From: Pseudomonas sp. ANT_J12
GTDB lineage: Bacteria; Pseudomonadota; Gammaproteobacteria; Pseudomonadales; Pseudomonadaceae
Direction: 5' to 3'
DNA: 64,000 bases
Assembly (NCBI RefSeq): GCF_008370045.1
Contig: NZ_VOBN01000012.1
Location: 62,001 to 126,000, forward strand
Part shown: positions 30,625 through 39,103 of the stretch, piece after piece
How the letters are laid out: each line of letters opens with the position of its first letter
Numbering within the stretch: the stretch's first letter is position 1
Position numbers and translations under genes: made by a program
The notes under the pieces: model-generated
The model's input: only the letters and a program-made list of their open reading frames with translations
Told to the model about the DNA's origin: nothing
Databases searched by the model: none

Positions 30625-32185
30625 ATTTGATGTAATCATTGTCGGTAGCGGCCCTGCCGGGACTTCGGCCGCCTATCCACTGGTTAAAGCCGGCCTGAAA
30701 GTACTCATGGTGGATGCCCAGGTCGATGCTGGCTCAGCGGCGGCGCCGACCCGTCCGTTCCTCACCAGCAGGACAAACGACGAGCTTCAGTGGAAATGGA
30801 TGATCGGCGAAAACTTCCACGCGTTGAATCAACTGGATGCGGTATCACCCAAACTGAAGACGCCGACCCATGCCCATGTCTTTCAGGGGTTCAGCGCAAG
30901 CAATCGCATCGAAGCCAACAACTTTATCGGCATAGGATCATTGGCAACCGGTGGCCTGTCGAATGCCTGGGGCTGCGGCGTTGCGCGTCTCCCCGCCAGC
31001 GATTTTTCCGATCTGCCCATCGACTACTCCGAGCTGGAGAAGTCCTACGAAACGGTCTCTCGCCGGATCGGTATCAGTGGTCAGATCGACGACGATCTTT
31101 CAAGCTACTTCGGCCTCGATGAGTGGTCGCAACCGCCTTTGCCACTGGACAAATTGCATCAACGACTACTTGATAACTACACTCGACGCCGACAGTCGTT
31201 ACCCGATTCGGGGTTTCGTCTTGGCCGCTCCAGGGTGGCAGTCTTGAGTCAGCCTCTGGAAGAACGCAAAGCCTGCGATCTGTCTGGAAACTGCTTGTGG
31301 GGATGTCAGAATCAGGCGCTGTATTGCGCATCGCAAGAGCTTCCGAAACTCAAGCAATACCCGGGATTCCAGCACGTTCAAGACTTCCTGGTGGATGACC
31401 TCTTGAAACAGGACGGTTCGTGGGCAATCACCGACCATCGCTCCTCCCGACGGTTCTCTGGTACGCGCCTACTGCTGGCGGCAGGAACTCTCGCGTCGAC
31501 CAGACTCGCCCTTAAGCACCTGAATTATTCAGCTCCATTACCACTGTTATCGTCGCCAACTGCAGCCTTCCTGCTATGGCTGCCGAAAATGCTCGGCACC
31601 CCAAGAGTTTCGGCGTTTGGTCTGGGCCAGCTATCGTTCGCCCTGGAGCTGACTTCTGATGCTACGGCTTTCGGCTCGACGTTCAGCACCACAGGATTGC
31701 CGATGAGCGAGTTTGTCAGCCGGGTTCCGATGAGCAAACGCTATAGCATCGAACTGCTGAAAAACCTGCTCAGCTCTTGCCTTGTCGGAAATATCTTCCT
31801 TCCTGGCCACCTGTCCAACAATACGGCAGCGTTGCGCCCCGATGGTTCGTTGAGCATCAACGGCGATCTGCAACCAGAGATACCGGCGCTCATGAAAACT
31901 GCCGAGGCAAAGCTGCGTCGAATCTATTGGAAAATGGGCGCGCTGTTGATGCCCATGAGTTTCACCGTCGGAAAGCCAGGGGCGGATATCCACTATGCGG
32001 GAACACTCCCCATGCACTCGATGCCCAAGATCGGGCAGACCGATATCTTTGGCGAAGTGGCGGGACTTCCCGGCATACATATTGTCGACGGGGCTTGCTT
32101 GCCCAGCCTTACCGAGAAATCGCACACCCTGACTATCATGGCCAACGCGGACCGGATAGGGCGTTCACTTGCAACACAACGATAG
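30614..32185 (+). CDS. GMC-type FAD oxidoreductase
   Basis: 523-aa flavoprotein, GTG start at 30614 overlapping the previous gene. FAD motif DVIIVGSGPAGTSAAYPLV at the N-terminus, then VDAQ acidic end, GIGSLATGGLSNAWGCG near residue 115 (GMC active-site loop), TRLLLAAGTLASTRLAL, and the C-terminal HIVDGACLPSLTEKSHTLTIMANADRIG signature. A Cys-rich stretch (RKACDLSGNCLWGCQNQALYC, near 220) lies mid-protein and is reminiscent of Cys-containing GMC variants; whether it binds a cofactor is unknown. Likely oxidises a sugar alcohol on a glycan intermediate. Confidence 0.82.
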   Translation: MKTEFDVIIVGSGPAGTSAAYPLVKAGLKVLMVDAQVDAGSAAAPTRPFLTSRTNDELQWKWMIGENFHALNQLDAVSPKLKTPTHAHVFQGFSASNRIEANNFIGIGSLATGGLSNAWGCGVARLPASDFSDLPIDYSELEKSYETVSRRIGISGQIDDDLSSYFGLDEWSQPPLPLDKLHQRLLDNYTRRRQSLPDSGFRLGRSRVAVLSQPLEERKACDLSGNCLWGCQNQALYCASQELPKLKQYPGFQHVQDFLVDDLLKQDGSWAITDHRSSRRFSGTRLLLAAGTLASTRLALKHLNYSAPLPLLSSPTAAFLLWLPKMLGTPRVSAFGLGQLSFALELTSDATAFGSTFSTTGLPMSEFVSRVPMSKRYSIELLKNLLSSCLVGNIFLPGHLSNNTAALRPDGSLSINGDLQPEIPALMKTAEAKLRRIYWKMGALLMPMSFTVGKPGADIHYAGTLPMHSMPKIGQTDIFGEVAGLPGIHIVDGACLPSLTEKSHTLTIMANADRIGRSLATQR

Positions 32186-32198
32186 GAAATCAAAAGGA

Positions 32199-33308
32199 AT
32201 GATCCGTAAGGTACTCTGCATCGTCGGCACACGTCCGGAAGCCATCAAAATGGCACCTGTGATCAAGGCTCTGCAGGCAGAAAAAAATATCGATTGTCGG
32301 GTTCTGGCCACCGCCCAGCACCGAGGCATGCTTGACCAAGTGCTTGAGTTCTTCGGAATTACTCCCGATCTGGACCTGGACATCATGCGCCCCAATCAGT
32401 CATTGACGACGCTGACCGCACGTTTGCTACTGGATCTGGATGGCGTCCTGCAGTCCGAGAAACCGGATGTAGTGCTGGCTCAAGGTGACACGACCACCGT
32501 GATGAGCGCTGCGCTGGCGTGCTTCTATTTGCGGATTCCTTTCGGTCATATCGAAGCAGGCCTGCGCACCGGGGATATCTACAACCCATTCCCCGAAGAA
32601 GCCAACCGAGTGATCGCCGGTAAACTGGCCCGCTGGCATTTCGCACCGACTCAGGGTTCCATGGACAATCTACTGCGCGAAGGCGTAGCCCCAGCGAATA
32701 TCACCATGACCGGCAATACCGTCATTGATGCGTTGCTGATGACTGCTGCGCGAACGCTGCCACTCGATATCGAGCTGGATCCGAGCAAACGTCTGGTGCT
32801 GGTGACTTCCCACCGTAGAGAAAACTTCGGTGAACCGTTCCAGAATATCTGCCAGGCACTCAAGAGCCTGGCAGAACGGAACCCGGACATCCAGATTCTT
32901 TACCCCGTACACCCCAATCCGAACGTCAAGGATGTCGCATATCAGTTGCTCGGCCATACACCGAACATCATTCTGTGTGCGCCACTGGATTACGCACCGT
33001 TCATTGCCGCGATGAAACGCTCGTACCTTATCATCAGCGACTCCGGCGGCGTGCAGGAAGAAGCACCAGCCCTCGGTAAACCCGTTCTGGTACTCCGGGA
33101 GGAAACCGAACGCCCGGAAGCGGTCGACCTTGGCGTGGTCAAGCTGGTAGGTGCCAACCGAGACACCATTATCGAACAAGCACAACGTTTGCTTGATGAC
33201 CCTCTGGCTTATCGGAGCATGGCACGTGGGGTTTCCCCCTATGGCGACGGCAAGGCCGCAGCGCGCATAGTCGGCGTTTTAAGGCAGCACTTCCAACAAT
33301 GCGAATGA
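32199..33308 (+). CDS. wecB: UDP-N-acetylglucosamine 2-epimerase (non-hydrolysing)
   Basis: Converts UDP-GlcNAc to UDP-ManNAc in the cytosol. 369 aa from the ATG at 32199. Diagnostic motifs: CIVGTRPEAIKMAPVIKAL at the N-terminus, AQGDTTTVMSAALACFY, HIEAGLRTGDIYNPFPEEANR, VLVTSHRRENFGEPF, and SDSGGVQEEAPALGKPVLVLREETERPEA. No UDP-ManNAc dehydrogenase (wecC) is seen in the window, so ManNAc itself or a product made elsewhere may be used. The end overlaps the next glycosyltransferase by 10 bp. Confidence 0.95.
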   Translation: MIRKVLCIVGTRPEAIKMAPVIKALQAEKNIDCRVLATAQHRGMLDQVLEFFGITPDLDLDIMRPNQSLTTLTARLLLDLDGVLQSEKPDVVLAQGDTTTVMSAALACFYLRIPFGHIEAGLRTGDIYNPFPEEANRVIAGKLARWHFAPTQGSMDNLLREGVAPANITMTGNTVIDALLMTAARTLPLDIELDPSKRLVLVTSHRRENFGEPFQNICQALKSLAERNPDIQILYPVHPNPNVKDVAYQLLGHTPNIILCAPLDYAPFIAAMKRSYLIISDSGGVQEEAPALGKPVLVLREETERPEAVDLGVVKLVGANRDTIIEQAQRLLDDPLAYRSMARGVSPYGDGKAAARIVGVLRQHFQQCE

Positions 33309-34453
33309 TCTACTTATCCCCGGTGCCGTGGGCCAGCTTCAGCCAGCGCTCGCATCATTTCGTCAACTGGTATCACAACCAGACCGGGGAGTCCGTGTTC
33401 TGGATCGATCCGTACCCGACACGCTTGCCATCGCTGAATGATTTCAGACGCAAGCTGCCTGTTGCCGATCAGCAAAGCGTCAGCGTTCCGCCCTGGCTGC
33501 AGGTCTGCAAACTCCAGACCTTACCGATCGAGCCCATTCCGGGCTCGACGATGGTACTAAAGCAACTCTGGCGCAACATTTTCAAAAAAACCGCGGCGTT
33601 TTCTGCGGGAGGACCGTGCATGATTTGTGTCGGAAAACCCTCCGAACTGGCTCTGCAGTTGCTGTCGCGCATGCCTGAAAGCTATGCCGTCTACGATGCC
33701 ATGGATGACTTTCCGGCCTTTTATCAGGGCCTGTCACGGTGGTCCATGGAACGTCGCCAGGAACACCTCATTCGTCGGGTATCTAACGTGCTGGTGTCCT
33801 CCACGGCCCTTCGCGACAAGCACTTGAGCGTGACGGACAAGGTAGAACTGGCCCTCAATGCATGTGACGTGCAGGAACTGGTGCCGATCGAGAGTCTTGA
33901 CCTGGGCGCAAAACAACAGGTACTCGGCTACGTCGGCACGGTGGGCCGGTGGTTCGATTGGGATCTGGTCATTGCGCTAGCACGAGCCAATCCTGAAAAT
34001 AAAATTCGGCTGATCGGCCCCATATTCTCTCCGGCGCCTTGCGTATTGCCTGCCAATATCGAACTGCTCCCCGAGCGCTCCCACGCCAGTGCAATAGCAG
34101 CCATGGCAACGTTTTCGGTAGGATTGATTCCTTTCAGACTCAGCCGGCTGACCGCTTCGGTTGACCCGATCAAATACTATGAATACCGCGCCCTCGGCTT
34201 GCCCGTTATATCCACCCGTTTCGGTGAAATGGCGCAACGTGGCCAAGAGCCTGGCGTTTGGATAGTGGATGAAGGAACTGATTTGCGTAAAACCACCCTT
34301 GAGGCGCTCGCCAGTCACAGCGATCATTCAACTATTCATCAATTTCGCCAGAACAATCTATGGGCGAACCGTTTCGCTGCGACGCACATGCAAACACAGG
34401 TATACGCCGCTCGAACCGAGTTCGACCTACGCACACAGCAAAACCCGGCGTAG
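33299..34453 (+). CDS. Glycosyltransferase, TuaH/GT4-like
   Basis: 384-aa GT-B-like enzyme, equivalent to the middle domain of the two long glycosyltransferases in this locus. Shared landmarks: FSQRSHHFVNWY, YDAMDDFPAFYQG, LGYVGTVGRWFDWDLV, FSVGLIPFRLSRLTASVDPIKYYEYRALGLPVIST. No GT2 domain or coiled coil is attached. Overlaps wecB. Probably adds one sugar to the repeat unit; donor unknown. Confidence 0.85.
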   Translation: MRMIYLSPVPWASFSQRSHHFVNWYHNQTGESVFWIDPYPTRLPSLNDFRRKLPVADQQSVSVPPWLQVCKLQTLPIEPIPGSTMVLKQLWRNIFKKTAAFSAGGPCMICVGKPSELALQLLSRMPESYAVYDAMDDFPAFYQGLSRWSMERRQEHLIRRVSNVLVSSTALRDKHLSVTDKVELALNACDVQELVPIESLDLGAKQQVLGYVGTVGRWFDWDLVIALARANPENKIRLIGPIFSPAPCVLPANIELLPERSHASAIAAMATFSVGLIPFRLSRLTASVDPIKYYEYRALGLPVISTRFGEMAQRGQEPGVWIVDEGTDLRKTTLEALASHSDHSTIHQFRQNNLWANRFAATHMQTQVYAARTEFDLRTQQNPA

Positions 34454-34519
34454 CGCTGTTTTGACGTCATCGCGCTCCCCTAAACCCGCCTCAACATTAC
34501 GATTGGATTGAGTCATTTC

Positions 34520-35143
34520 ATGGCACATAAACAACCTAACCTTCTGGTATGGCATGGCAGCCAGGTCACCGCAGAGGAACGACGTCAACTGTTGGGCCAG
34601 AAGCCTGTAACGCTTTGGCTCACGGGACTTAGCGCTTCGGGCAAGTCTACCCTCGCCTACGCTCTCGAACGGTCCTTGATGGACATGGGACGCATGTGCT
34701 TCGTGCTTGATGGCGACAACGTCCGTCATGGACTCAACAACAATATTGGATTCAGCCCGGAGGATCGGGCGGAAAACATCCGCAGAGTCGCGGAAGTAGC
34801 GAAACTGATGAACTCCGCCGGCATGATCGTCATCGCGGCCTTCATCTCTCCCTTTAATTATGACCGCCAACAGGCACACGAAATCATAGGCGCTGCCAAC
34901 TTTCGGGAAGTACACGTCAGCACTTCTCTGGCCGTTTGCGAGTCTCGCGATCCAAAAGGGTTGTATAGCAAGGCGAGAGCGGGAACCCTGGCGGAATTCA
35001 CTGGCATCTCCTCGCCTTATGAAGCACCTGAGCAGCCTGACCTGAGAATCGACACTAATATTTCGACGCTGGACGAGTCGGTCAATCAACTGCTCGCCAT
35101 CATTGATCCCAACTACCCCCTCAGGATTCAAAAACCCTCATAG
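34520..35143 (+). CDS. cysC: Adenylylsulfate kinase
   Basis: Phosphorylates APS to PAPS, the sulfate donor. 207 aa from ATG at 34520 (TTG at 34508 is possible). P-loop GLSASGKST (36-44), DGDNVRHGLNNNIGFSPEDRAENIRRVAEVAK, FISPFNYDRQQA and DPKGLYSKARAG are all standard for a stand-alone CysC, not the CysNC fusion that serves assimilation in many pseudomonads. Its place in the polysaccharide locus, about 12 kb from the sulfotransferase gene, points to dedicated PAPS supply for glycan sulfation. About 65 bp of spacing separates it from the previous glycosyltransferase gene. Confidence 0.95.
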   Translation: MAHKQPNLLVWHGSQVTAEERRQLLGQKPVTLWLTGLSASGKSTLAYALERSLMDMGRMCFVLDGDNVRHGLNNNIGFSPEDRAENIRRVAEVAKLMNSAGMIVIAAFISPFNYDRQQAHEIIGAANFREVHVSTSLAVCESRDPKGLYSKARAGTLAEFTGISSPYEAPEQPDLRIDTNISTLDESVNQLLAIIDPNYPLRIQKPS

Positions 35144-35258
35144 CTGCTGATAACGTACAGCTGATAGTTCGCATCAACGAAGCGACTACTTCTATCATGG
35201 CCTCGTTTACAGCCTCATCTTTTTACCCTTCCCTGCCTGCCTCAGGAACACGCCAAGC

Positions 35259-37094
35259 ATGCCCAATGCATTCGAAAATCTGCTGGTTTCCTCGCCCAAT
35301 GGAGGGGGGCTGCTCCTTATCCACAATGGCCTGGTATTTCGTCTGGACGACATCAACACCACCGGCATCAGCCTGAGTGGTGACAAATTTTTGAGGGGTT
35401 TTCAGCCTGAGGGGCTGGTTTTTTACCAGGAAAACCAAACTTCAGAGGACTCAGGGACGTCGATTCCCGACATCCATGATGTGCTCATCGTGGACTCTTC
35501 TCTCTACGCTGTAGGGACGAACGCTAATGAAGTCCTGCAGTTGGATATGAATGCAATCCCGCTGCGCCGATGGACCTTTCCCGGTGAAAACGACGCAAAA
35601 CATATCAACTGCCTGGCGCTCTGGAATCAGCGCATAGTCTTTAGCGCCTTTGGTGACTTCACGGACCACCGTGAGTACAAAGGCAATACAACCCAAGCCG
35701 GTTTCGTCCAGGATTTGCACACTGGAGAACGCTTGATCGAGGCGTTGTCGCAACCCCATAGCCTGGTCCCGTTTGGCGACAAGCTGTTACTCGCCAACTC
35801 CGAAACCAGGGAGTTACGGGAATACGACAGCAGCGCAAAACTGTTGCGAAGCAAAACGCTGGACGGTTACACCCGAGGTATCTGCGTTCAGGACAACATT
35901 CTGTACATCGGCTTGAGTCGCTCACGCAATATCGATAGCAGTGCCATCGTGAATGCAAACCTGGTGGCACTGGACCTTCAAAGCTGGGAGGAACTGGGGC
36001 GCATAGAACTCCCGATATCGGAAATTTACTCGGTCCTGCCCATTGAGGATATCGACGCACTCCCCTCTGTACTTGCTGGCATCAGCCAGCGTGCAGCCGT
36101 TGATTATCGACACGCCATAAACACGCGCGACGAACAAATCCAGGAGCTGAAGAACAATAACGAGCGGCTCAAGCTGATGGAAAAGTCCCTGACTGAGCAC
36201 CTCGATACGCGAAACAAGCAATACACCGAACACGTCGTCGCCTTGACTGAACGAGATACCCGTATTGTCGATCTGGCTCAAGGAAGCGCAGCGCTGATGC
36301 ACGAGCTAGAGCAGTCTACGGCGCTCCGTGCCGACGATAGCCTCAAGCTTGTGCAAAGCCAGTCATACATCCAGACGCTCGAAGCTGACCTTCAAGAGTA
36401 TGCTCAGCAGTCCTTGATCCTGCAGCAGCACTCCAAAGATATCGCAGAACAACTACAGGGAACCCTTCCTCGCATCCATATCCAGGAACAACAGATCCAG
36501 GACTTGACAGCCACCCGGGCAAAAAACAATGAACACATCGCCGAGCTCATCGCCCAGGACCAGCAGACCAAACTGCAGTTGGATCAGACCACACAGGAAC
36601 TCCTGATCGAGAAACAACAGCTCCTGCTATTGACGGATGTGATTCAGGAAAAAGAGCAACAGCTAGAGGCCGCACAAATGTTGTTGGCCGATGTCACGAG
36701 GAAGAACAACGCGGAACTGGAAGCGGCCCGCGTGGCGTTGGCTGATGTAACGAGGGAGAAGAACGCACAACTGGAAGCGGCTCGCGTGGCGTTGGCTGAT
36801 GTAACGAGGGAGAAGAACACACAACTGGAAGCGGCTCGCGTCGCGTTGGCTGATGTAACGAGGGAGAAGAACACACAACTGGAAGCGGCTCGCGTCGCGT
36901 TGGCTGATGTAACGCAGGCGAAAGACGATCAACTCGATGCACTGGGGGCTTCACTGGCAGAGCGCGATTCGCAAATGAGCGTCATGAGCCAACAGCTCGA
37001 AGCAAGTACGCAAATCAACCGCGTCCTGCTCGAGAGCCACTCATGGCGCTGGACGCGCCCGCTGAGAGACCTTCGACGCCTGCTCAGGCTTTAA
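35259..37094 (+). CDS. Beta-rich N-terminal domain plus long coiled coil with tandem repeats
   Basis: 611 aa; function not recognised. Residues 1-275 look like repeated beta blades (LLLIHNGLVFRLDD, LIVDSSLYAVGTNANEVLQLD, KLLLANSETRELREYD, NILYIGLSRSRNID), like DUF4915/TIGR03032 propeller-type proteins. Residues about 285-590 are a continuous coiled coil. Inside it five 18-residue units (consensus LEAARVALADVTREKN) are encoded by near-identical 54-bp repeats. The end, SWRWTRPLRDLRRLLRL, matches motifs in two other proteins of the locus. It is the last gene of the plus-strand block. It might act as a scaffold or chain-length ruler, but that is conjecture. Confidence 0.7.
   Translation: MPNAFENLLVSSPNGGGLLLIHNGLVFRLDDINTTGISLSGDKFLRGFQPEGLVFYQENQTSEDSGTSIPDIHDVLIVDSSLYAVGTNANEVLQLDMNAIPLRRWTFPGENDAKHINCLALWNQRIVFSAFGDFTDHREYKGNTTQAGFVQDLHTGERLIEALSQPHSLVPFGDKLLLANSETRELREYDSSAKLLRSKTLDGYTRGICVQDNILYIGLSRSRNIDSSAIVNANLVALDLQSWEELGRIELPISEIYSVLPIEDIDALPSVLAGISQRAAVDYRHAINTRDEQIQELKNNNERLKLMEKSLTEHLDTRNKQYTEHVVALTERDTRIVDLAQGSAALMHELEQSTALRADDSLKLVQSQSYIQTLEADLQEYAQQSLILQQHSKDIAEQLQGTLPRIHIQEQQIQDLTATRAKNNEHIAELIAQDQQTKLQLDQTTQELLIEKQQLLLLTDVIQEKEQQLEAAQMLLADVTRKNNAELEAARVALADVTREKNAQLEAARVALADVTREKNTQLEAARVALADVTREKNTQLEAARVALADVTQAKDDQLDALGASLAERDSQMSVMSQQLEASTQINRVLLESHSWRWTRPLRDLRRLLRL
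36667..36936 (+). repeat. Five tandem 54-bp coding repeats
   Basis: Units start at 36667, 36721, 36775, 36829 and 36883. The middle three differ by only a few bases (GCAC/ACAC, GTGG/GTCG); the first and last are diverged. Each encodes 18 residues of coiled coil, keeping the heptad nearly in register (18 aa). Such near-identity suggests recent expansion and possible length variation between strains. Confidence 0.93.
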
Positions 37095-37442
37095 ATTCAG
37101 CACGCCTCCGATACCGCAGATCAGAGGCGCCAAGCCTTTGACTCCATCAAACAGGTCAGCGAATTGGGAGGACAGAAAAGCGCCTCGTACAACCATTTTG
37201 TCAGGCGCTTGTTGCCCTTCGGGCCGGCATGATCACCAAACTCACGACCAAGCGTACGTTCGCAAAAATGCCTTGAGTAACAAAATCGGCGAATCGTAAA
37301 GCACTTAAAACTGAGCTCCGAATGTTACCAAGAACGAATTTTTGAGACACAGCACCCACAATTGAAAAATATTTTCAATAAATCCCCCCCATTGCCGACA
37401 ACCTGACAAAGCCTTGCAAAGTCTTGCGGATTAAAAAACACC
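37095..37442 (+). other. Intergenic end of the polysaccharide island, upstream of aer
   Basis: About 350 bp, no gene supported. An imperfect hairpin AAGCGCCT...AGGCGCTT (37178-37210) might end the polysaccharide transcript. Just before aer is an AT-rich near-palindrome TTGAAAAATATTTTCAA at 37362-37378, about 65 bp from the aer ATG; it could be an operator but does not fit the FNR/Anr consensus well. Confidence 0.45.
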
Positions 37443-39008
37443 ATGCGTAATAACCAGCCCAACACACAACGCGAACGGACCTTCCCGGCTCAGCAACGGT
37501 TGATCTCCACTACCGACGCCAAAGGCGTGATCACTTACTGCAACGACGCCTTTGTCGAAATCAGTGGGTTTTCCCGTGAAGAGCTGATCCGTGCGCCGCA
37601 CAACCTGGTCCGTCACCCCGACGTGCCGGCAGCGGTGTTCGCGCACATGTGGGGCACATTGAAACAAGGCTTGCCATGGATGGGCATTGTCAAGAATCGC
37701 TGCAAGACCGGTGATCACTACTGGGTTAACGCCTATGTCACGCCGGTGTTCGAAGGCAATCAGGTGGTCGGTTACGAGTCGGTGCGGATCAAACCCACCG
37801 CCGAACAGATCCGCCGTGCCGAAGCGCTCTACCAACGCATCAACCAGGGCAAGTCGGCGATTCCTTCGACCGATAAATGGCTGCCGATCCTGCAGGATTG
37901 GGTGCCGTTTATTCTGATCAGCCAGATCAGCTTCATGATCGGCGCCTCGCTCAACTCCCAATGGGGTTTTGCCTTGGCCGCCGGTTTGTCGGTGCCGCTG
38001 GGCCTGATGGGTTTGAGCTGGCAACAGCGCGGCCTCAAGCGCCTGCTGGTCCTGGCCGGGCAAACCACGTCCGACCCGCTGATCGCCCAGATGTACACCG
38101 ACAGCCGTGGCGCCCAGGCGCGCCTGGAGATGTCGATCCTCAGCCAGGAAGCGCGTCTGAAGACTTGCCTGACCCGTCTGCAGGACACCGCCGAGCACCT
38201 GACCGAGCAAGCCAAGCAGTCCGACACCCTGGCGCACAACAGCTCCAATGGCCTGGAACGCCAGCGCGTCGAAACCGAGCAAGTGGCCACCGCCGTCAAC
38301 CAGATGGCCGCCACCACCCAGGAAGTCGCCAGCCATGTGCAACGCACGGCGGATGCCACCCAGGAAGCCAATCGCCTGACCAGTCGCGGCCGTGACATTG
38401 CCGGGGAAACCCGCGAAGCCATTCAACGTCTGTCGGTAGTGGTGGGTGAAACCGGCCTGACCGTGACTCAACTGGCCAAGGACAGCGACGAAATCGGTGG
38501 CGTGGTCGATGTGATCAAAGGCATCGCCGACCAGACCAACCTGCTGGCACTCAACGCCGCCATCGAAGCGGCCCGCGCCGGTGAAATGGGCCGTGGTTTC
38601 GCGGTGGTCGCGGACGAAGTGCGCCAACTGGCGCAACGCACCAGCGAATCCACCGGGCAGATCCACGCCCTGATCGCCAAGCTGCAACAGACCGCCAACA
38701 CCGCCGTACAAACCATGGACGCCGGGCACCGACAGGCCGAAGAAGGCGTGGCGCGGGTCTTGGAAGCGGACCAGGCACTGATCGGCATCAGCGAAGCGGT
38801 GGCGCACATCACCGACATGACCACACAGATTGCAGCGGCGACTGAAGAACAAAGCTCGGTGGCCGAAGAAATCAGCCGCAACATCAGCAACATCTCGCAA
38901 CTGGCGGACCAGACATCGGAACAGGCGCAACACTCGGCGCTACTGAGTGAAGAACTGACGAAGACGGCCAGTACCCAGTATTCGTTGGTGGAGCGGTTTA
39001 ACCGCTGA
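37443..39008 (+). CDS. aer: Aerotaxis receptor Aer (PAS-MCP)
   Basis: 521-aa energy/oxygen-taxis transducer. N-terminal PAS domain (residues about 20-120: TDAKGVITYCNDAFVEISGF, HPDVPAAVFAHMWGTLKQGLPWMGIVKNRCKTGDHYWVNAYVTPV) should bind FAD. Two closely spaced hydrophobic segments (about 155-195) form a hairpin anchor with no periplasmic domain. The C-terminal MCP signalling hairpin has its tip near EAARAGEMGRGFAVVADEVRQLAQRT. The last 88 bp of the locus, including its stop, are duplicated at 40158-40245. In P. aeruginosa it lies next to acnA; here the polysaccharide island lies between them. Confidence 0.95.
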   Translation: MRNNQPNTQRERTFPAQQRLISTTDAKGVITYCNDAFVEISGFSREELIRAPHNLVRHPDVPAAVFAHMWGTLKQGLPWMGIVKNRCKTGDHYWVNAYVTPVFEGNQVVGYESVRIKPTAEQIRRAEALYQRINQGKSAIPSTDKWLPILQDWVPFILISQISFMIGASLNSQWGFALAAGLSVPLGLMGLSWQQRGLKRLLVLAGQTTSDPLIAQMYTDSRGAQARLEMSILSQEARLKTCLTRLQDTAEHLTEQAKQSDTLAHNSSNGLERQRVETEQVATAVNQMAATTQEVASHVQRTADATQEANRLTSRGRDIAGETREAIQRLSVVVGETGLTVTQLAKDSDEIGGVVDVIKGIADQTNLLALNAAIEAARAGEMGRGFAVVADEVRQLAQRTSESTGQIHALIAKLQQTANTAVQTMDAGHRQAEEGVARVLEADQALIGISEAVAHITDMTTQIAAATEEQSSVAEEISRNISNISQLADQTSEQAQHSALLSEELTKTASTQYSLVERFNR

Positions 39009-39009
39009 T
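38922..39009 (+). repeat. 88-bp direct repeat, copy 1 (3' end of aer)
   Basis: Identical base for base to 40158-40245. It covers the last 28 codons of aer, the stop and one further base; identity ends abruptly on both sides (A versus T before; T versus C after). Confidence 0.97.
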
Positions 39010-39026
39010 TGATGTTTGAAAGACAA

Positions 39027-39056
39027 AAACCCGGACAGCGAAAGCCTCCGGGTTTT
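39027..39056 (+). terminator. Terminator after aer (copy 1)
   Basis: Stem AACCCGGA / TCCGGGTT around ACAGCGAAAGCC-type loop, followed by TTTTAT. It ends aer transcription before the cassette genes. Confidence 0.88.
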
Positions 39057-39103
39057 TTATTGCCCGCAGCAATGCCCTACCCCAAACAACTCTCCCCCAC
39101 AAG

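Noticed and set aside
36667..36936. CRISPR-like tandem repeat
   Set aside because: Repeats are directly adjacent, in frame and coding, with no spacers or cas genes.
37431..38933. 500-codon minus-strand frame across aer
   Set aside because: Shadow frame; aer is intact and the antisense product resembles no family.
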